From positions 1 to 64,000 of the forward strand of contig NZ_FOBD01000022.1 of NCBI RefSeq assembly GCF_900109515.1: a DNA stretch of 64,000 nucleotides, read 5' to 3'. The stretch's first letter is position 1. Every line of letters begins with the position of its first letter. Position numbers and translations under genes: made by a program. Positions 16,651-26,222 of this stretch are shown here, piece after piece. A model generated the notes under the pieces. That model ran no database searches and was not told where the DNA came from. It saw nothing but the letters and a program-made list of their open reading frames with translations. This stretch comes from Paenibacillus sp. OK003. GTDB lineage: Bacteria > Bacillota > Bacilli > Paenibacillales > Paenibacillaceae.

Positions 16651-19232
16651 CGGTTCACTCCTTCCACTGCATAGTCCGCCCCGCCAACGGTAATTCCATC
16701 AATCGTTACCGGATCAGCCGTGTAATTCACCAAAATCCTTGCACCACCACTGTATGTGATACGCACAACCCCATCCTGAACTCGTTCATGCTCGGTTATT
16801 GGCTGGTTCCGCAAATGACCTAATACCTCATTCGCTTCCTTGTATAAGGCTGCTGCGTCATCTACCCAATAGGCAAAGTCAGTGGCATAAGCCGAATCAT
16901 AACTGGTCAGCTTCAGCTTGGACGACGGTTCATACGTCCATTGAAATTGCGGAGCTGAGCCCAACTCCAGACTGCGGAGCAGCTGTTTGCGCAGATCCTG
17001 ATCCCCTGACGTATTCATTGCGGAAGCAGCGTAGTCCATATATCCATGAATGACCATTTCATAAAAAGGAACTTCCTCATCAGTAATGTTGAACCGGCTG
17101 GAGCCTGAGGGAGCATTAACAATATGCTGCGTATATCCCCACGCATACGCATTAGCGGATGACAACATCATGTTCGGATATTCCTGCTGCAGCTTGCCCA
17201 GCTGCTCTTTCACGATGTTCTTCGCGGTTTCTCGATGGATGACACGACTATCCCGATAATCCGAGCTCAATACCTGCCCGAGATCACGCAGCGATAATGC
17301 GCTGAGTTCCAGTTTGTTGATTTTCCCGGCAAACTCGCTCACCACATACGGCAGCTTGGCGGCCGACAACAGATAATAACTGTCTTTGCTCTGATCCATC
17401 CGGTTGAGGGCAGGACTGTATGGATACAGTTCAGCTGTCTCCTTGGTGACAAATCGCGCTGCATCGGAGGATGGGGCAAAGTTCCAATCGTCGTGATAAA
17501 TAAGCTGAAACGCCACATCAGGGAATAACGCTCCACCGGACTGCTTCAATTGTTCAGACAGATCATGCAAATCGGAACGACTGCCCACTTCACTGTCCAG
17601 CTTGACCTGGGTCGGTGTATGGTGGCTGAACCCCCCGCCAAACCATCCCTGATACCGCATCTGCACGCGGTTCACACCTTCCTGCTGCAGCTTGGCAGCC
17701 ATTTCAGCCGCTTGTTCATATGTCGTCATAGCCAATGTGGTCCGATAAGGTACACCCAGGAATGAAGCTTTTTTGTCCACTGCACCTAACACATCCACGT
17801 AAAAAGGCAAGGCTGATTCGTCCTCCAGCGGTTTCAGTACGTTCTGCCCAACCAATTGCTGCTGATACAAACGGGCCATCCCGGAATAGCTGGCATCCTT
17901 ACCATTAAGGAAATGGTATCGCACCTGAATATCCCCGCGGAATGGTTCCTCGCTTAGTAGCTGAATCTCTTGCATCTTTTGCGAGGTATACATCTCCAGC
18001 TCATCCTCACCCCGCAGGGAGAACGTGCCGTAGACGTGGTTATAGCTATTTTGCCTGCCTCCAATATCCGCAGAGATACTGGCCATGGCATCCCCTTTTT
18101 CAATCACCGCAAACCAGGCATGTTCACCGTTCTTCAAACCAAAGACAGGCATATGGACAGATTCACTAACCTGCGGGCGACTGAGTGAATTGTCATTCGG
18201 ATCTGCACCATACACACGCTGTACGTACTGCTCCTCTTTGACCTTTCCGTTATTCAGATGGATCAGACTGCCTGAACCGTCAGGTACAAACATATAACCT
18301 TCACCTTTCGTATCTGCAGCACCAAAGTAAGCGAGCAGATCGATATTGCGAATACGGTATTGACCGCTCTCTTTCACCTGACTTAGCGGCACGGTTACAA
18401 CCAGCGAACCTTGATCCAGCCGATACTCCACCGGAATGACAAAGCTTGGTTTATCCGATGTGCCCCCGCCTTCGACTCCATTCTCCTCATTGTCAAAAGC
18501 AAGATCTTCAGCGGTGTAACCCGCCGTCTCAAAGGCATCCAGCATCTTGTTCAGCACAAGCTGCTTGGATATCTGTCCATCCAGCCGTTCCAGCACATCC
18601 GGATTGTTCTTGGTTGGATAGTAGCGGGCAGATGTATATCTTGCAACTGTGGCATCCAGTTTCGAAAGGACCTTCTCCTCCAGACGCTGCTTGCTGATCA
18701 GTTTGGGCAGAGCATCAATGCCGAGCGAGGTATCCCCGAGCGTGTATATAACACGAATGCCCTGATCCACATTGGCAGCTGCGAACTGCTTGTTGCTGAT
18801 GCTGGAGCTAAAGTTCGGAAAGTTCTCCAGCGTACCGATCGCATCCCGAAATGACACGTTCAGTTGGGAGGACAACACTTCCTTTTCATAAGCGGAAGCC
18901 AGGCCATCCTGATTACGTTCGTTCGGATTGCTGTACCAGATCTGTCCACTCGCTCCATCACGAACGGCAATTTCCGTCGTCTCCTCGTTGTAATAAAGCG
19001 CCAGCCCCTGATCCTCGGCGACCAGTTGCATACCCGGCACCCCCTGCGAGGAATCGGTAAGGAATTGCAATGATTCCGTCTCGGTTGGCATAGCCTCTGT
19101 TGTTGCTTCAAGATAAGTCGTTGCCTCCACGGCAGGTACTCCCCTGTTATTGATATACAGCAGTCCAGCCGCGATCAGGATCACAGCAGCACCACTGGCC
19201 AGCACCGTATATATTCGTTGCCTTTTGTTCAC
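16647..19232 (-). CDS. DUF5696 protein, membrane-anchored, possible glycosidase
   Basis: An 861-residue protein with an N-terminal signal anchor (residues 8-28). A beta-rich part to about residue 430 includes YMFVPDGSGSLIHLNNGK and GLKNGEHAWFAVIEKGDAMASI. A probable TIM-barrel segment (about 470-760) has VQMRYQGWFGGGFSHHTP, FPDVAFQLIYHDD and MMLSSANAYAWGYT. A C-terminal beta domain with RITYSGGARILVNYT follows, as in many glycosidases. DUF5696 has no assigned activity that I know of. GTG start after GGAGGCGG. It sits between a Yip1 gene and a permease pair, suggesting an extracytoplasmic role on the same glycan. Confidence 0.85.
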   Translation of the reverse strand: MNKRQRIYTVLASGAAVILIAAGLLYINNRGVPAVEATTYLEATTEAMPTETESLQFLTDSSQGVPGMQLVAEDQGLALYYNEETTEIAVRDGASGQIWYSNPNERNQDGLASAYEKEVLSSQLNVSFRDAIGTLENFPNFSSSISNKQFAAANVDQGIRVIYTLGDTSLGIDALPKLISKQRLEEKVLSKLDATVARYTSARYYPTKNNPDVLERLDGQISKQLVLNKMLDAFETAGYTAEDLAFDNEENGVEGGGTSDKPSFVIPVEYRLDQGSLVVTVPLSQVKESGQYRIRNIDLLAYFGAADTKGEGYMFVPDGSGSLIHLNNGKVKEEQYVQRVYGADPNDNSLSRPQVSESVHMPVFGLKNGEHAWFAVIEKGDAMASISADIGGRQNSYNHVYGTFSLRGEDELEMYTSQKMQEIQLLSEEPFRGDIQVRYHFLNGKDASYSGMARLYQQQLVGQNVLKPLEDESALPFYVDVLGAVDKKASFLGVPYRTTLAMTTYEQAAEMAAKLQQEGVNRVQMRYQGWFGGGFSHHTPTQVKLDSEVGSRSDLHDLSEQLKQSGGALFPDVAFQLIYHDDWNFAPSSDAARFVTKETAELYPYSPALNRMDQSKDSYYLLSAAKLPYVVSEFAGKINKLELSALSLRDLGQVLSSDYRDSRVIHRETAKNIVKEQLGKLQQEYPNMMLSSANAYAWGYTQHIVNAPSGSSRFNITDEEVPFYEMVIHGYMDYAASAMNTSGDQDLRKQLLRSLELGSAPQFQWTYEPSSKLKLTSYDSAYATDFAYWVDDAAALYKEANEVLGHLRNQPITEHERVQDGVVRITYSGGARILVNYTADPVTIDGITVGGADYAVEGVNR

Positions 19233-19246
19233 GGATGCCGCCTCCT

Positions 19247-19873
19247 TTAGGTCCGAAAAATCAACTCGCGGTAGATGTTGTAACCAAATTCATATAACTG
19301 CTGCAACATGCTGAACACCAATGCTCCGAGGAACACGATTATGCCCATGACAATTAACGTCAGCAGCATCGTCAGGATCGTTTTGATCACGGTGTACTGG
19401 TGTACCGTCATCGTGCCAATGAAGAGCAGCAGCACGAACCAGAAGAACGCGATGCTATTAAACAAATAATAAAAAGCCGTCTCTTCCTGTACCATAAACC
19501 GGCTGATGATAATCATCGGGACATAGATCAAAATAATCGGAATAAGTGAATATCCTGTTGCCAGAAAAATCTCCTTGAACTTTCCTTCACCTTCCATTAG
19601 GGTGGTTACCGCCCAATTGGCTATGCACCAAAGAAAGAACGGCACTGCAACCGTTGCGATCTCTCCTATGCTGTTGATTGTGCGAGGATCGATGTAATTC
19701 ACAAGAAACCCCGCGTATTGTTTTTGCAAAATCATCATGATAATGGTAAGCGCCAGTGCTCCAAAAGCAACGGTCAACCTGCCCCGCTGATCCGACTTGA
19801 GATCCCAGAATGCATCAATGGGGTGAAAAATGAGATGCAGCGGAAACTTAATGTAATCCTGCTTCACGGTCAA
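19247..19873 (-). CDS. Yip1-family membrane protein
   Basis: A 208-residue integral membrane protein with five hydrophobic helices. The N-terminal FHPIDAFWDLKSDQRGRL is the cytosolic motif that precedes the helices in bacterial Yip1-domain proteins, and GEGKFKEIFLATGYSLIPIIL is the conserved third-helix region. It starts at TTG 19873 after GGAGGAGG, inside the end of the NHL gene, so the two are translationally coupled. Function unknown. Together with the NHL/TPR protein it may form a membrane assembly serving the transport system. Confidence 0.87.
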   Translation of the reverse strand: MTVKQDYIKFPLHLIFHPIDAFWDLKSDQRGRLTVAFGALALTIIMMILQKQYAGFLVNYIDPRTINSIGEIATVAVPFFLWCIANWAVTTLMEGEGKFKEIFLATGYSLIPIILIYVPMIIISRFMVQEETAFYYLFNSIAFFWFVLLLFIGTMTVHQYTVIKTILTMLLTLIVMGIIVFLGALVFSMLQQLYEFGYNIYRELIFRT

Positions 19874-21314
19874 TCTGCCTCCTCCGTCTCCATTTAACCG
19901 CCACTCGGACCAGGATCAGAATGAAAATCAGTGCGATGGCAAGCGTCAGAAAGGTGCCGAAATGTTCCTTCATCATCTCTCGCCGATATCTTTTGAACGC
20001 GACAGAATAACTTTTGCGATCCATACCCAGTTCGAAATAACCCAGAGCTTCCTCGTTTTTCTTCTCCATCAGCAAGGATTTTCCGATACCGATATAGGCG
20101 ATATCATAGTTGGCGTTAAGCTTCAGCACTTCTTTCCAGATATGAACAGCCTCTGTATCCTCACCCTGATAATGAAGGGCAACCGCCTCATTCACGCTGG
20201 CTCCAAACCGTGTTGGCTCATAGATAACCAGATTGCTTTTCCCCCGATCCAGTACCAATTGATGATCCCCGGATTGCTCCATGGCGACTGGTGTTTTGAG
20301 CGTTCCCACCTGATTTCCTTTGCCTCCATATACGTAGAGCAGATGACCTTCATCATCGTAAGTAAACACCCGGTTCTGCGTCGCATCCAGCACACTGTAC
20401 ATACCGTTGCCCAGTACCTTCACATCAATCAGCTTGGACGGACCCGGGTTATTGCGGAATCTGATATCTCCTTTGACTTCAAAATAACCAAACCTCTTCA
20501 GCACATCCTCGCCGGATGGATTGAGACGTTTAATCGGTTCGCTGGAACCCGGGTCAATATTGGTCGCATATACGAACCCTTTGGTGTCGATATCGACATT
20601 GGAAAACTCGGTCGGTACAAACAAAACCATCTGCGCCCGCTGGGCTTTGGTTGAGAGCATCCGCCAAATGTATTCGCCGTAGTCGCGTTCCACCTTGTTC
20701 GTACCAACGTATCCAATGAACTGGCCGCGCTCGTCAAACTGCATAATTCCTTCGTAAACACCCTGAGCCACCACATACACGCGGCCTACCCGGTCCACAG
20801 TCAATTTCAGCGGCTGGAACTGAAAATTGGTCGCGAGGATATCAGACTCCGGCTTCGTAATCGTATGGACCAGCTGACCTTCCGCATCCAGGACAACTAC
20901 ACGGCTGTTCCCCGTATCAGCGATGTATACTCGATCCTCTTCATCCACGAACAATCCACCTGGCGTATTAAAACTCTCCTTGCTGCCGTCCATCATAAAT
21001 CCTTCGATCACCCGCAGCAGCTTATAATCCGCGTCCAGGACAACAATTCGGCTGTTGCCACTGTCCAAAATATAAATCTGCCCGGAGGGAGAAACGTTTA
21101 CATCACCGGGGTCTTTGAATTCGCCAATGCCCAGGTCACTGCCCGAGATGGTTTGCTTGGGCAGATAGGCATCCGGTGAAGGAACGGCCTCTTTCCAGTA
21201 GTTGTAGTTATAACTCTCATACGGCGCCGGGGAGGCCGCCGCAGGCACGGCATTCACCAGCAGCAGCGATACTGCCGCCAGGAGAACAAGCCATCTTTTC
21301 ACTGTGCGTGCCAT
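19848..21314 (-). CDS. NHL-repeat/TPR membrane protein
   Basis: A 488-residue secreted and anchored protein. A signal peptide (residues 1-27, ending AAA) precedes a beta-propeller. NHL repeats read GDVNVSPSGQIYILDSGNSR, GGLFVDEEDRVYIADTGNSR and three weaker copies up to about residue 370. A TPR-like helical pair (EAVHIWKEVLKLNANYDIAY, NEEALGYFELGMD) lies at about 380-440, then one transmembrane helix at about 452-472 and a basic tail. The propeller would face the outside. Coupled to the Yip1 gene by overlap. A binding, assembly or sensing role is inferred. Confidence 0.87.
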   Translation of the reverse strand: MARTVKRWLVLLAAVSLLLVNAVPAAASPAPYESYNYNYWKEAVPSPDAYLPKQTISGSDLGIGEFKDPGDVNVSPSGQIYILDSGNSRIVVLDADYKLLRVIEGFMMDGSKESFNTPGGLFVDEEDRVYIADTGNSRVVVLDAEGQLVHTITKPESDILATNFQFQPLKLTVDRVGRVYVVAQGVYEGIMQFDERGQFIGYVGTNKVERDYGEYIWRMLSTKAQRAQMVLFVPTEFSNVDIDTKGFVYATNIDPGSSEPIKRLNPSGEDVLKRFGYFEVKGDIRFRNNPGPSKLIDVKVLGNGMYSVLDATQNRVFTYDDEGHLLYVYGGKGNQVGTLKTPVAMEQSGDHQLVLDRGKSNLVIYEPTRFGASVNEAVALHYQGEDTEAVHIWKEVLKLNANYDIAYIGIGKSLLMEKKNEEALGYFELGMDRKSYSVAFKRYRREMMKEHFGTFLTLAIALIFILILVRVAVKWRRRRQIDREAGLH

Positions 21315-21325
21315 ATCGTTCCCCC

Positions 21326-22189
21326 TTATTCCTTCATGCCCGAACTCGCCATCGTCTCAATGATGCGGCTCTGGGAGAAAATGAATAGCGTAATGGGCAC
21401 ACTCATCAAAATAAGTGCTACCGCAGCACCTGCCCCGGCCCGGGATATCCCGCCCTGAATGATCTGACCCGCCGCATAGTGCAAGGTCTTGAGCTGTTCA
21501 CTGTAGATGTACCCATTGCCATCACTGCCCCACAGCATCTGGAACAGCAAAATGATCAAGGTGAGCCAGGCTGGCTTTACATTGGGCATGACAATGGACC
21601 AGAAAATCCGGTATTCACTGGCACCGTCAATTTTGGCTGCTTCCAGCAACGCATCCGGGATCTGCTCCATGAACTGCTTCATCAGATACAGACCTAATGA
21701 ATAGGCAAATGCCGGAATAATGACGGCCCAATACGTATCAATCCAACCCAGCCACGACATGATCATATAGTTGGGAATGGCCGTCACGGCAGGCGTGAAC
21801 ATCAGGGAAAGCACAACAACCTGGAACATGAACACTTTGCCCGGAAATTTGTGCTTGGCGAGTGGGTACGCCGCTGCCGAAGCGAGCAGTACATGGCCCA
21901 CGATGCCAATGCCCGTAATAAATACCGTGTTGAATATATATCGTGAGAACGGAACCCACGAGTCACTCAGCAGATTCAGCAGATCCGTAAAATTGCTGAA
22001 CGTTGGATTTTTGACAAATAGCGTTGGTGGAAAAGTAAAAATCTCATCCAGCGGTTTGAACGCATTATTGATCGCATAGATCAGCGGCAGCACCATGAAA
22101 GCACCAAATACGAGCAGAAGGGCAAACAGGGAGATGCTTCCTGATAAAGAGCGGTTGACCCGCTTTTTGCCTGTCGCAATTGCAGCCAT
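21326..22189 (-). CDS. carbohydrate ABC transporter permease (MalG type)
   Basis: A 287-residue CUT1 permease with six helices. The EAA loop reads LEAAKIDGASEYRIFWSIVMP (about residues 182-202), and the C-terminus SRIIETMASSGMKE is typical of the MalG/LacG side. It follows the upstream permease (22192) after two bases, so the pair is one translational unit. It is distinct from the other permease pair at 14708-16650. Confidence 0.93.
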   Translation of the reverse strand: MAAIATGKKRVNRSLSGSISLFALLLVFGAFMVLPLIYAINNAFKPLDEIFTFPPTLFVKNPTFSNFTDLLNLLSDSWVPFSRYIFNTVFITGIGIVGHVLLASAAAYPLAKHKFPGKVFMFQVVVLSLMFTPAVTAIPNYMIMSWLGWIDTYWAVIIPAFAYSLGLYLMKQFMEQIPDALLEAAKIDGASEYRIFWSIVMPNVKPAWLTLIILLFQMLWGSDGNGYIYSEQLKTLHYAAGQIIQGGISRAGAGAAVALILMSVPITLFIFSQSRIIETMASSGMKE

Positions 22190-22191
22190 AG

Positions 22192-23160
22192 CTATTCTCC
22201 CACCCTTCGAAGCAGTTTCTGTACCAGCAAGTTGGTGCCCACCATAATCATGAACAGCACGGTTGCAATCGCCGAGGCGTATCCCATCTCAAACCGCGTT
22301 GTACCAAAGTCGATTAAATGGGTCACCACCGTCTCCGCCGCATAGTTCACACTTGGGAACCCCGCCAGCGCAATGGACACATCCGCCACCGCGAATGAGG
22401 TCGTAAGTTGAATGACCGCACCGAACATCAATTGCGGGCGCATCGAAGGCAGGGTAATATACCAGAGCTCCTGCCAGCGATTTTTGATCCCATCTACCGC
22501 GCCAGCTTCATATAACGTCCGGTCAACGGTCTGCAAACCGGCGATAAACGCCAGAAAGCCTGTGCCAAGACTGAGCCACAATTGCACCAGAATGAGGATT
22601 GGCATAATGTAGGCTTCCGTTTTCAACCACTGAATTGGCTCCAGCAGAAATCCCCATTTGATCAGCAGTCCATTGGCTATACCGTAGCGATCCCCCGAGA
22701 AAATCATCAGCCAGATAAAGTAGACGTTCCCCGATATGGATGGCGCATAGAAAATCAGCGTCATGAACGCTCTCCATTTGGGTGTTAATTCATTAATGAT
22801 CCACGCAAATACGAAACAGGCAATATAGCTGATAGGTCCGGTAATAATGGCAAACAGCAACGTATTTTTAATAGCAATCAGAAATACGTCATCCTCCAGA
22901 AACAGCCGGGTATAGTTCTGCCAGCCAATAAAACGCGGAAACTCCAGCATGTTGAAATAAGTGAAGCTGAGTAGGATGGAAATGACCACCGGAATCACAG
23001 TGAACATGATGAACAGGATCATATAAGGTGCTAGCAGTACATAGGAATGTTTGCTGGCCTTCATTTCCTTGAGCTTCCAGGACCACCATGATTTCATGCC
23101 CATGCCTGGTGTTTTCTCAGGAGGACTGTTTTGTCCGTCTCGGAGTGATATTTGTGACAC
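22192..23160 (-). CDS. carbohydrate ABC transporter permease (MalF/UgpA type)
   Basis: A 322-residue permease with a 40-residue cytosolic N-terminus, six helices and the EAA loop YEAGAVDGIKNRWQELWYIT. Start GTG at 23160 after GGGAGGG. It lies 18 bases downstream of the CBM-fused binding protein. The operon order of binding protein, MalF-type and MalG-type permease marks this as the core importer. Confidence 0.93.
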   Translation of the reverse strand: MSQISLRDGQNSPPEKTPGMGMKSWWSWKLKEMKASKHSYVLLAPYMILFIMFTVIPVVISILLSFTYFNMLEFPRFIGWQNYTRLFLEDDVFLIAIKNTLLFAIITGPISYIACFVFAWIINELTPKWRAFMTLIFYAPSISGNVYFIWLMIFSGDRYGIANGLLIKWGFLLEPIQWLKTEAYIMPILILVQLWLSLGTGFLAFIAGLQTVDRTLYEAGAVDGIKNRWQELWYITLPSMRPQLMFGAVIQLTTSFAVADVSIALAGFPSVNYAAETVVTHLIDFGTTRFEMGYASAIATVLFMIMVGTNLLVQKLLRRVGE

Positions 23161-23178
23161 TGTTAACCCTCCCTCTGC

Positions 23179-26106
23179 TTACGGAAGACCAAATTCATTA
23201 CGCTTGACTCGAATCTCGTCCTGAATATACTGGGTGTAATCCATGATGGATTCTCTGGCTTCCACTTGGCCAACAACCGTCTTGTAAAATGCATTGAACA
23301 GATGGCGTCCGGTAAAATAACCGCCCGGCACCTCGGGAATGCCCTTCACCGTCTCGAATTGTGCTTTCAGATTCGCATAATCCTCAGCAGGCCATGGAAG
23401 TGAATCGAGTGCCTTGATGTTGGCTGTCGGATAACGCGCAGCCGCACCCATCAGCCCTTCCATCTCGCGGCCAAACTCAGCCTGAACCGGTGTACTGGTC
23501 CACCATTTCATGAACTCCCACGCGGCCTCTTGGTCCTTGGCGCTCTCCAGCATCATGACCGCGCTGCCGCCACCCGGAACGTCCCGATTCAATGTTCCAT
23601 CCGGCTGCACAGTCCCCGGAACCGGAACAAATCCCCATAATCCACGGATCTCCGGTGCAAATACAGACAGCTGGTTATACATCGTGTAATCCGTCAGACC
23701 AATCGGCATCTGTCCGGTCCGGAAACGGTTGGCAAAGTCATACTCCCGCTCCAGCTTGTAATCGGTATAAAACTCTGTCCACTTCTTAAAGGTCTCAATA
23801 CCGATGCGCGAGTCCAGATCCGATTCCTTGCCGTCATTCCGATAGAAGGAGCCTCCGTTCTGCAGCAGCATTGTGGCATACTGCGAGTTAGGCGGGATAT
23901 TGACTCCCTGCATGTTGGCTTGGGCCACCACCGGCATGCCAAATTCCATATGATTTTTACTCAGAATCGCCAGCAGGCTCTCGACATCATCCCACGTTTG
24001 AGGAACTTCAAGCCCCAGCTCTGCAAGCACATCTTTTCGATAAAACAGCATATTAAAGGTCTGTGTCTCCGGTAGGGCGTACACGCCTGAATCATAGGCG
24101 TACGGTACGATGGCACTGTCTCTAAACTCCTGTTCCACCGTGGTATAGTCACTGAACTGGGTAAGATCCACCGCGGAGTTCCGCATCGCAAAGTTCACCG
24201 GCAGATCATTGCCGATCTGCATCGCTACATCAGGTCCTTCACCCGACAAGGTGGCTGGCAACAGCGTACCCATGTTGACCAGCTTCAAATTGACGTTGAT
24301 GCCGCTCTCCGGTGTGAATGTCTCATCAATCATCGCTTTCATCGTGTTCGCCTGATCACGGCCACTGCCGATCCAGACCGTCACCGTGCGCTGATCCTCT
24401 GATGTGGCTACGTTCCCGATCTGGTTATAATCAATGAAGAACGAGTGATAGAATGTCTTCGCTTCATGACCAAGCTTCGCCAGCGGACCCATACCCGTTC
24501 CGGGAATGCTGCTGTCTAATGAAGCTACATAGAGAGCATCAATCTCAAGCGGTTGCTCGCGAGCCTGCTGCACCCATGTCCCCAGTCCGCCTGTGTTCGT
24601 TTTGTAAGCGGCAAGTCTTCTTGGAATGGTATCCGGCTTATCGATCATCTCATCCAGCTGTTGGGCCATCGTTTTGATCAACGCTTCCTGATCGCTGGAC
24701 TGGCCTGACAGAAGACGAAGTTGCCTTGCCACTTCCTTCAGACGTTTGCTTTCTCCGATAAATACTTCCAATAGATTCGGGATCTGCTTCTCCACCCGAT
24801 AATCCCGGAATTCATCCGGCTTGGTGCCTGTAATCATCAGAATTCTCCGATACATGGAGTTCAGGTTGTACAGGCTGTCCTCCACATTGCGAATAAGTGG
24901 TGCGAAGTCACCCAGGCTGTTCTCCAGCCGAATGACATGTTTGCCTTTATCCAACTGGAACTTGTAAGCTTCCTCACCGCCCAGCACATCAATGCGATAG
25001 TCGCTTTGGTAACGGAACGGCGCCTTTGTCATCTCCGCAAACGGAATCTCGCCATCGATGGTCAGCTTGCGCGTGGAATAGATGCCTTTGACAAAATTTT
25101 GCTGAGCGGTAAAACCGATATGATAAAGTCCACTCTCCGGTACATCGACTTCCCATTCGATCCACTGTCCTGGCAGACGCCAGTTAAAACCACCAATCGT
25201 ATTAATACGCACCTGGGACGCACTGTACGGAGATACGGCTGAACTTGATCTTTCACTGGTTGGATATAACGTAGGTGAAGATTTGGCCACAGCCGCTTCC
25301 CCTTCAATTCGGATGAGCACATCCTTAGGCTGACCGGAAGAATCCGTCTGCTTGGCCCCTGCGGTTTCCGCATAAGCAACGGCTGGCTTCTCATTGAATA
25401 GCCGTAGGGAGCGAATTACCATGGGTTCACGGGACGATTTTAGCGTTAACGTGTGCTTCCCCTTTTCCAGATAGAACTTGAATGGAGCCTGTTCATACCC
25501 GTCCGAGTCCTGAAATGTTTCCTCCATCCAGCGGGGCTTCTCCACTTGTTTTGGACGAAGATCATTGCCCTGATTATCCTGTTCAACAGCTTGTTTCTCA
25601 TTGCCCCATACCCGGTCAAACTGCAAATAGGCGGCTTCCGCAAACGGAAGTTCACCGTCAATGTACAATGCACGCTCAATGGCCGAACTCTTTCCTTCTA
25701 CGGGAAAATAGACAGCAGAGAGGTTGTACAGCCCGGTTTCCGGTACGTCAACTACCCAGTCGATCTCGCCTGTCTCCCCAGTATGCAGCGATACACCCGG
25801 CTTGCCCTCATAATCATTCAGCTTGCGTACCTCTTCACCCTCTGCCCGTATGTAGTCTCCAGCTTCGATGGTCATATCCACATTCGGTCTTGAGGCCTCA
25901 CCTGCCTGGGACAAATATTGTTCATATCCGTTCTTCTGCCTCGTCTGCTGCAAGATGGCATCCACCTCAATGGCAGGCAAGCTGCCAGAAGGCACAACTG
26001 CACTCTTTACACCTGCACCGGAAGTAAGCAAAAGTATGACGCAGGCTGCCGCTGCTGCAATGACTATGGGCAGGATCCATTTCTTTCGTTGTAGAATTCC
26101 AGCCAT
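23179..26106 (-). CDS. CBM-fused, membrane-anchored solute-binding protein
   Basis: A 975-residue fusion. An N-terminal signal anchor (about residues 9-30) is followed by two beta-sandwich carbohydrate-binding-like modules. The first contains IRAEGEEVRKLNDYEG and WVVDVPETGLYNLSAVYFP, the second IRIEGEAAVAKSSPTLYPTS and WEVDVPESGLYHIGFTAQ. A helical linker follows (about 420-530), then a family 1 extracellular binding protein (TVTVWIGSGRDQANTMKAMI, PDVAMQIGND, AAWEFMKWWTS). Ordinary binding proteins are 400-550 residues. ATG 26106 is chosen because GAGGAGG lies eight bases upstream; a TTG at 26142 is less likely. It would hold polymer or large oligomers at the membrane beside the permease. Confidence 0.9.
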   Translation of the reverse strand: MAGILQRKKWILPIVIAAAAACVILLLTSGAGVKSAVVPSGSLPAIEVDAILQQTRQKNGYEQYLSQAGEASRPNVDMTIEAGDYIRAEGEEVRKLNDYEGKPGVSLHTGETGEIDWVVDVPETGLYNLSAVYFPVEGKSSAIERALYIDGELPFAEAAYLQFDRVWGNEKQAVEQDNQGNDLRPKQVEKPRWMEETFQDSDGYEQAPFKFYLEKGKHTLTLKSSREPMVIRSLRLFNEKPAVAYAETAGAKQTDSSGQPKDVLIRIEGEAAVAKSSPTLYPTSERSSSAVSPYSASQVRINTIGGFNWRLPGQWIEWEVDVPESGLYHIGFTAQQNFVKGIYSTRKLTIDGEIPFAEMTKAPFRYQSDYRIDVLGGEEAYKFQLDKGKHVIRLENSLGDFAPLIRNVEDSLYNLNSMYRRILMITGTKPDEFRDYRVEKQIPNLLEVFIGESKRLKEVARQLRLLSGQSSDQEALIKTMAQQLDEMIDKPDTIPRRLAAYKTNTGGLGTWVQQAREQPLEIDALYVASLDSSIPGTGMGPLAKLGHEAKTFYHSFFIDYNQIGNVATSEDQRTVTVWIGSGRDQANTMKAMIDETFTPESGINVNLKLVNMGTLLPATLSGEGPDVAMQIGNDLPVNFAMRNSAVDLTQFSDYTTVEQEFRDSAIVPYAYDSGVYALPETQTFNMLFYRKDVLAELGLEVPQTWDDVESLLAILSKNHMEFGMPVVAQANMQGVNIPPNSQYATMLLQNGGSFYRNDGKESDLDSRIGIETFKKWTEFYTDYKLEREYDFANRFRTGQMPIGLTDYTMYNQLSVFAPEIRGLWGFVPVPGTVQPDGTLNRDVPGGGSAVMMLESAKDQEAAWEFMKWWTSTPVQAEFGREMEGLMGAAARYPTANIKALDSLPWPAEDYANLKAQFETVKGIPEVPGGYFTGRHLFNAFYKTVVGQVEARESIMDYTQYIQDEIRVKRNEFGLP

Positions 26107-26168
26107 CCTACGAGCCCTCCTCATCAAGGCTGATGCCAGCAATGCCTAATTGGTAATACAGGAAAAGA

Positions 26169-26201
26169 GGTACCCGTGCGTGAGCCCGGACACGAGGCAC
26201 C
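26169..26201 (-). terminator. intra-operon attenuating hairpin
   Basis: GGTACC...GTG (from 26169) pairs with CACGAGGCACC (26191-26201) with small bulges. On the minus strand it is followed by TCTTTTCC. It stands just after the lipoprotein gene, where partial terminators often keep binding-protein transcripts in excess over permease transcripts. Confidence 0.5.
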
Positions 26202-26222
26202 CCTGTCTGAATCATGCTGGTA

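Noticed and set aside
19962..20654. 230-codon plus-strand frame
   Set aside because: Shadow of the NHL/TPR gene, whose signal peptide, repeats and membrane helix are clear.
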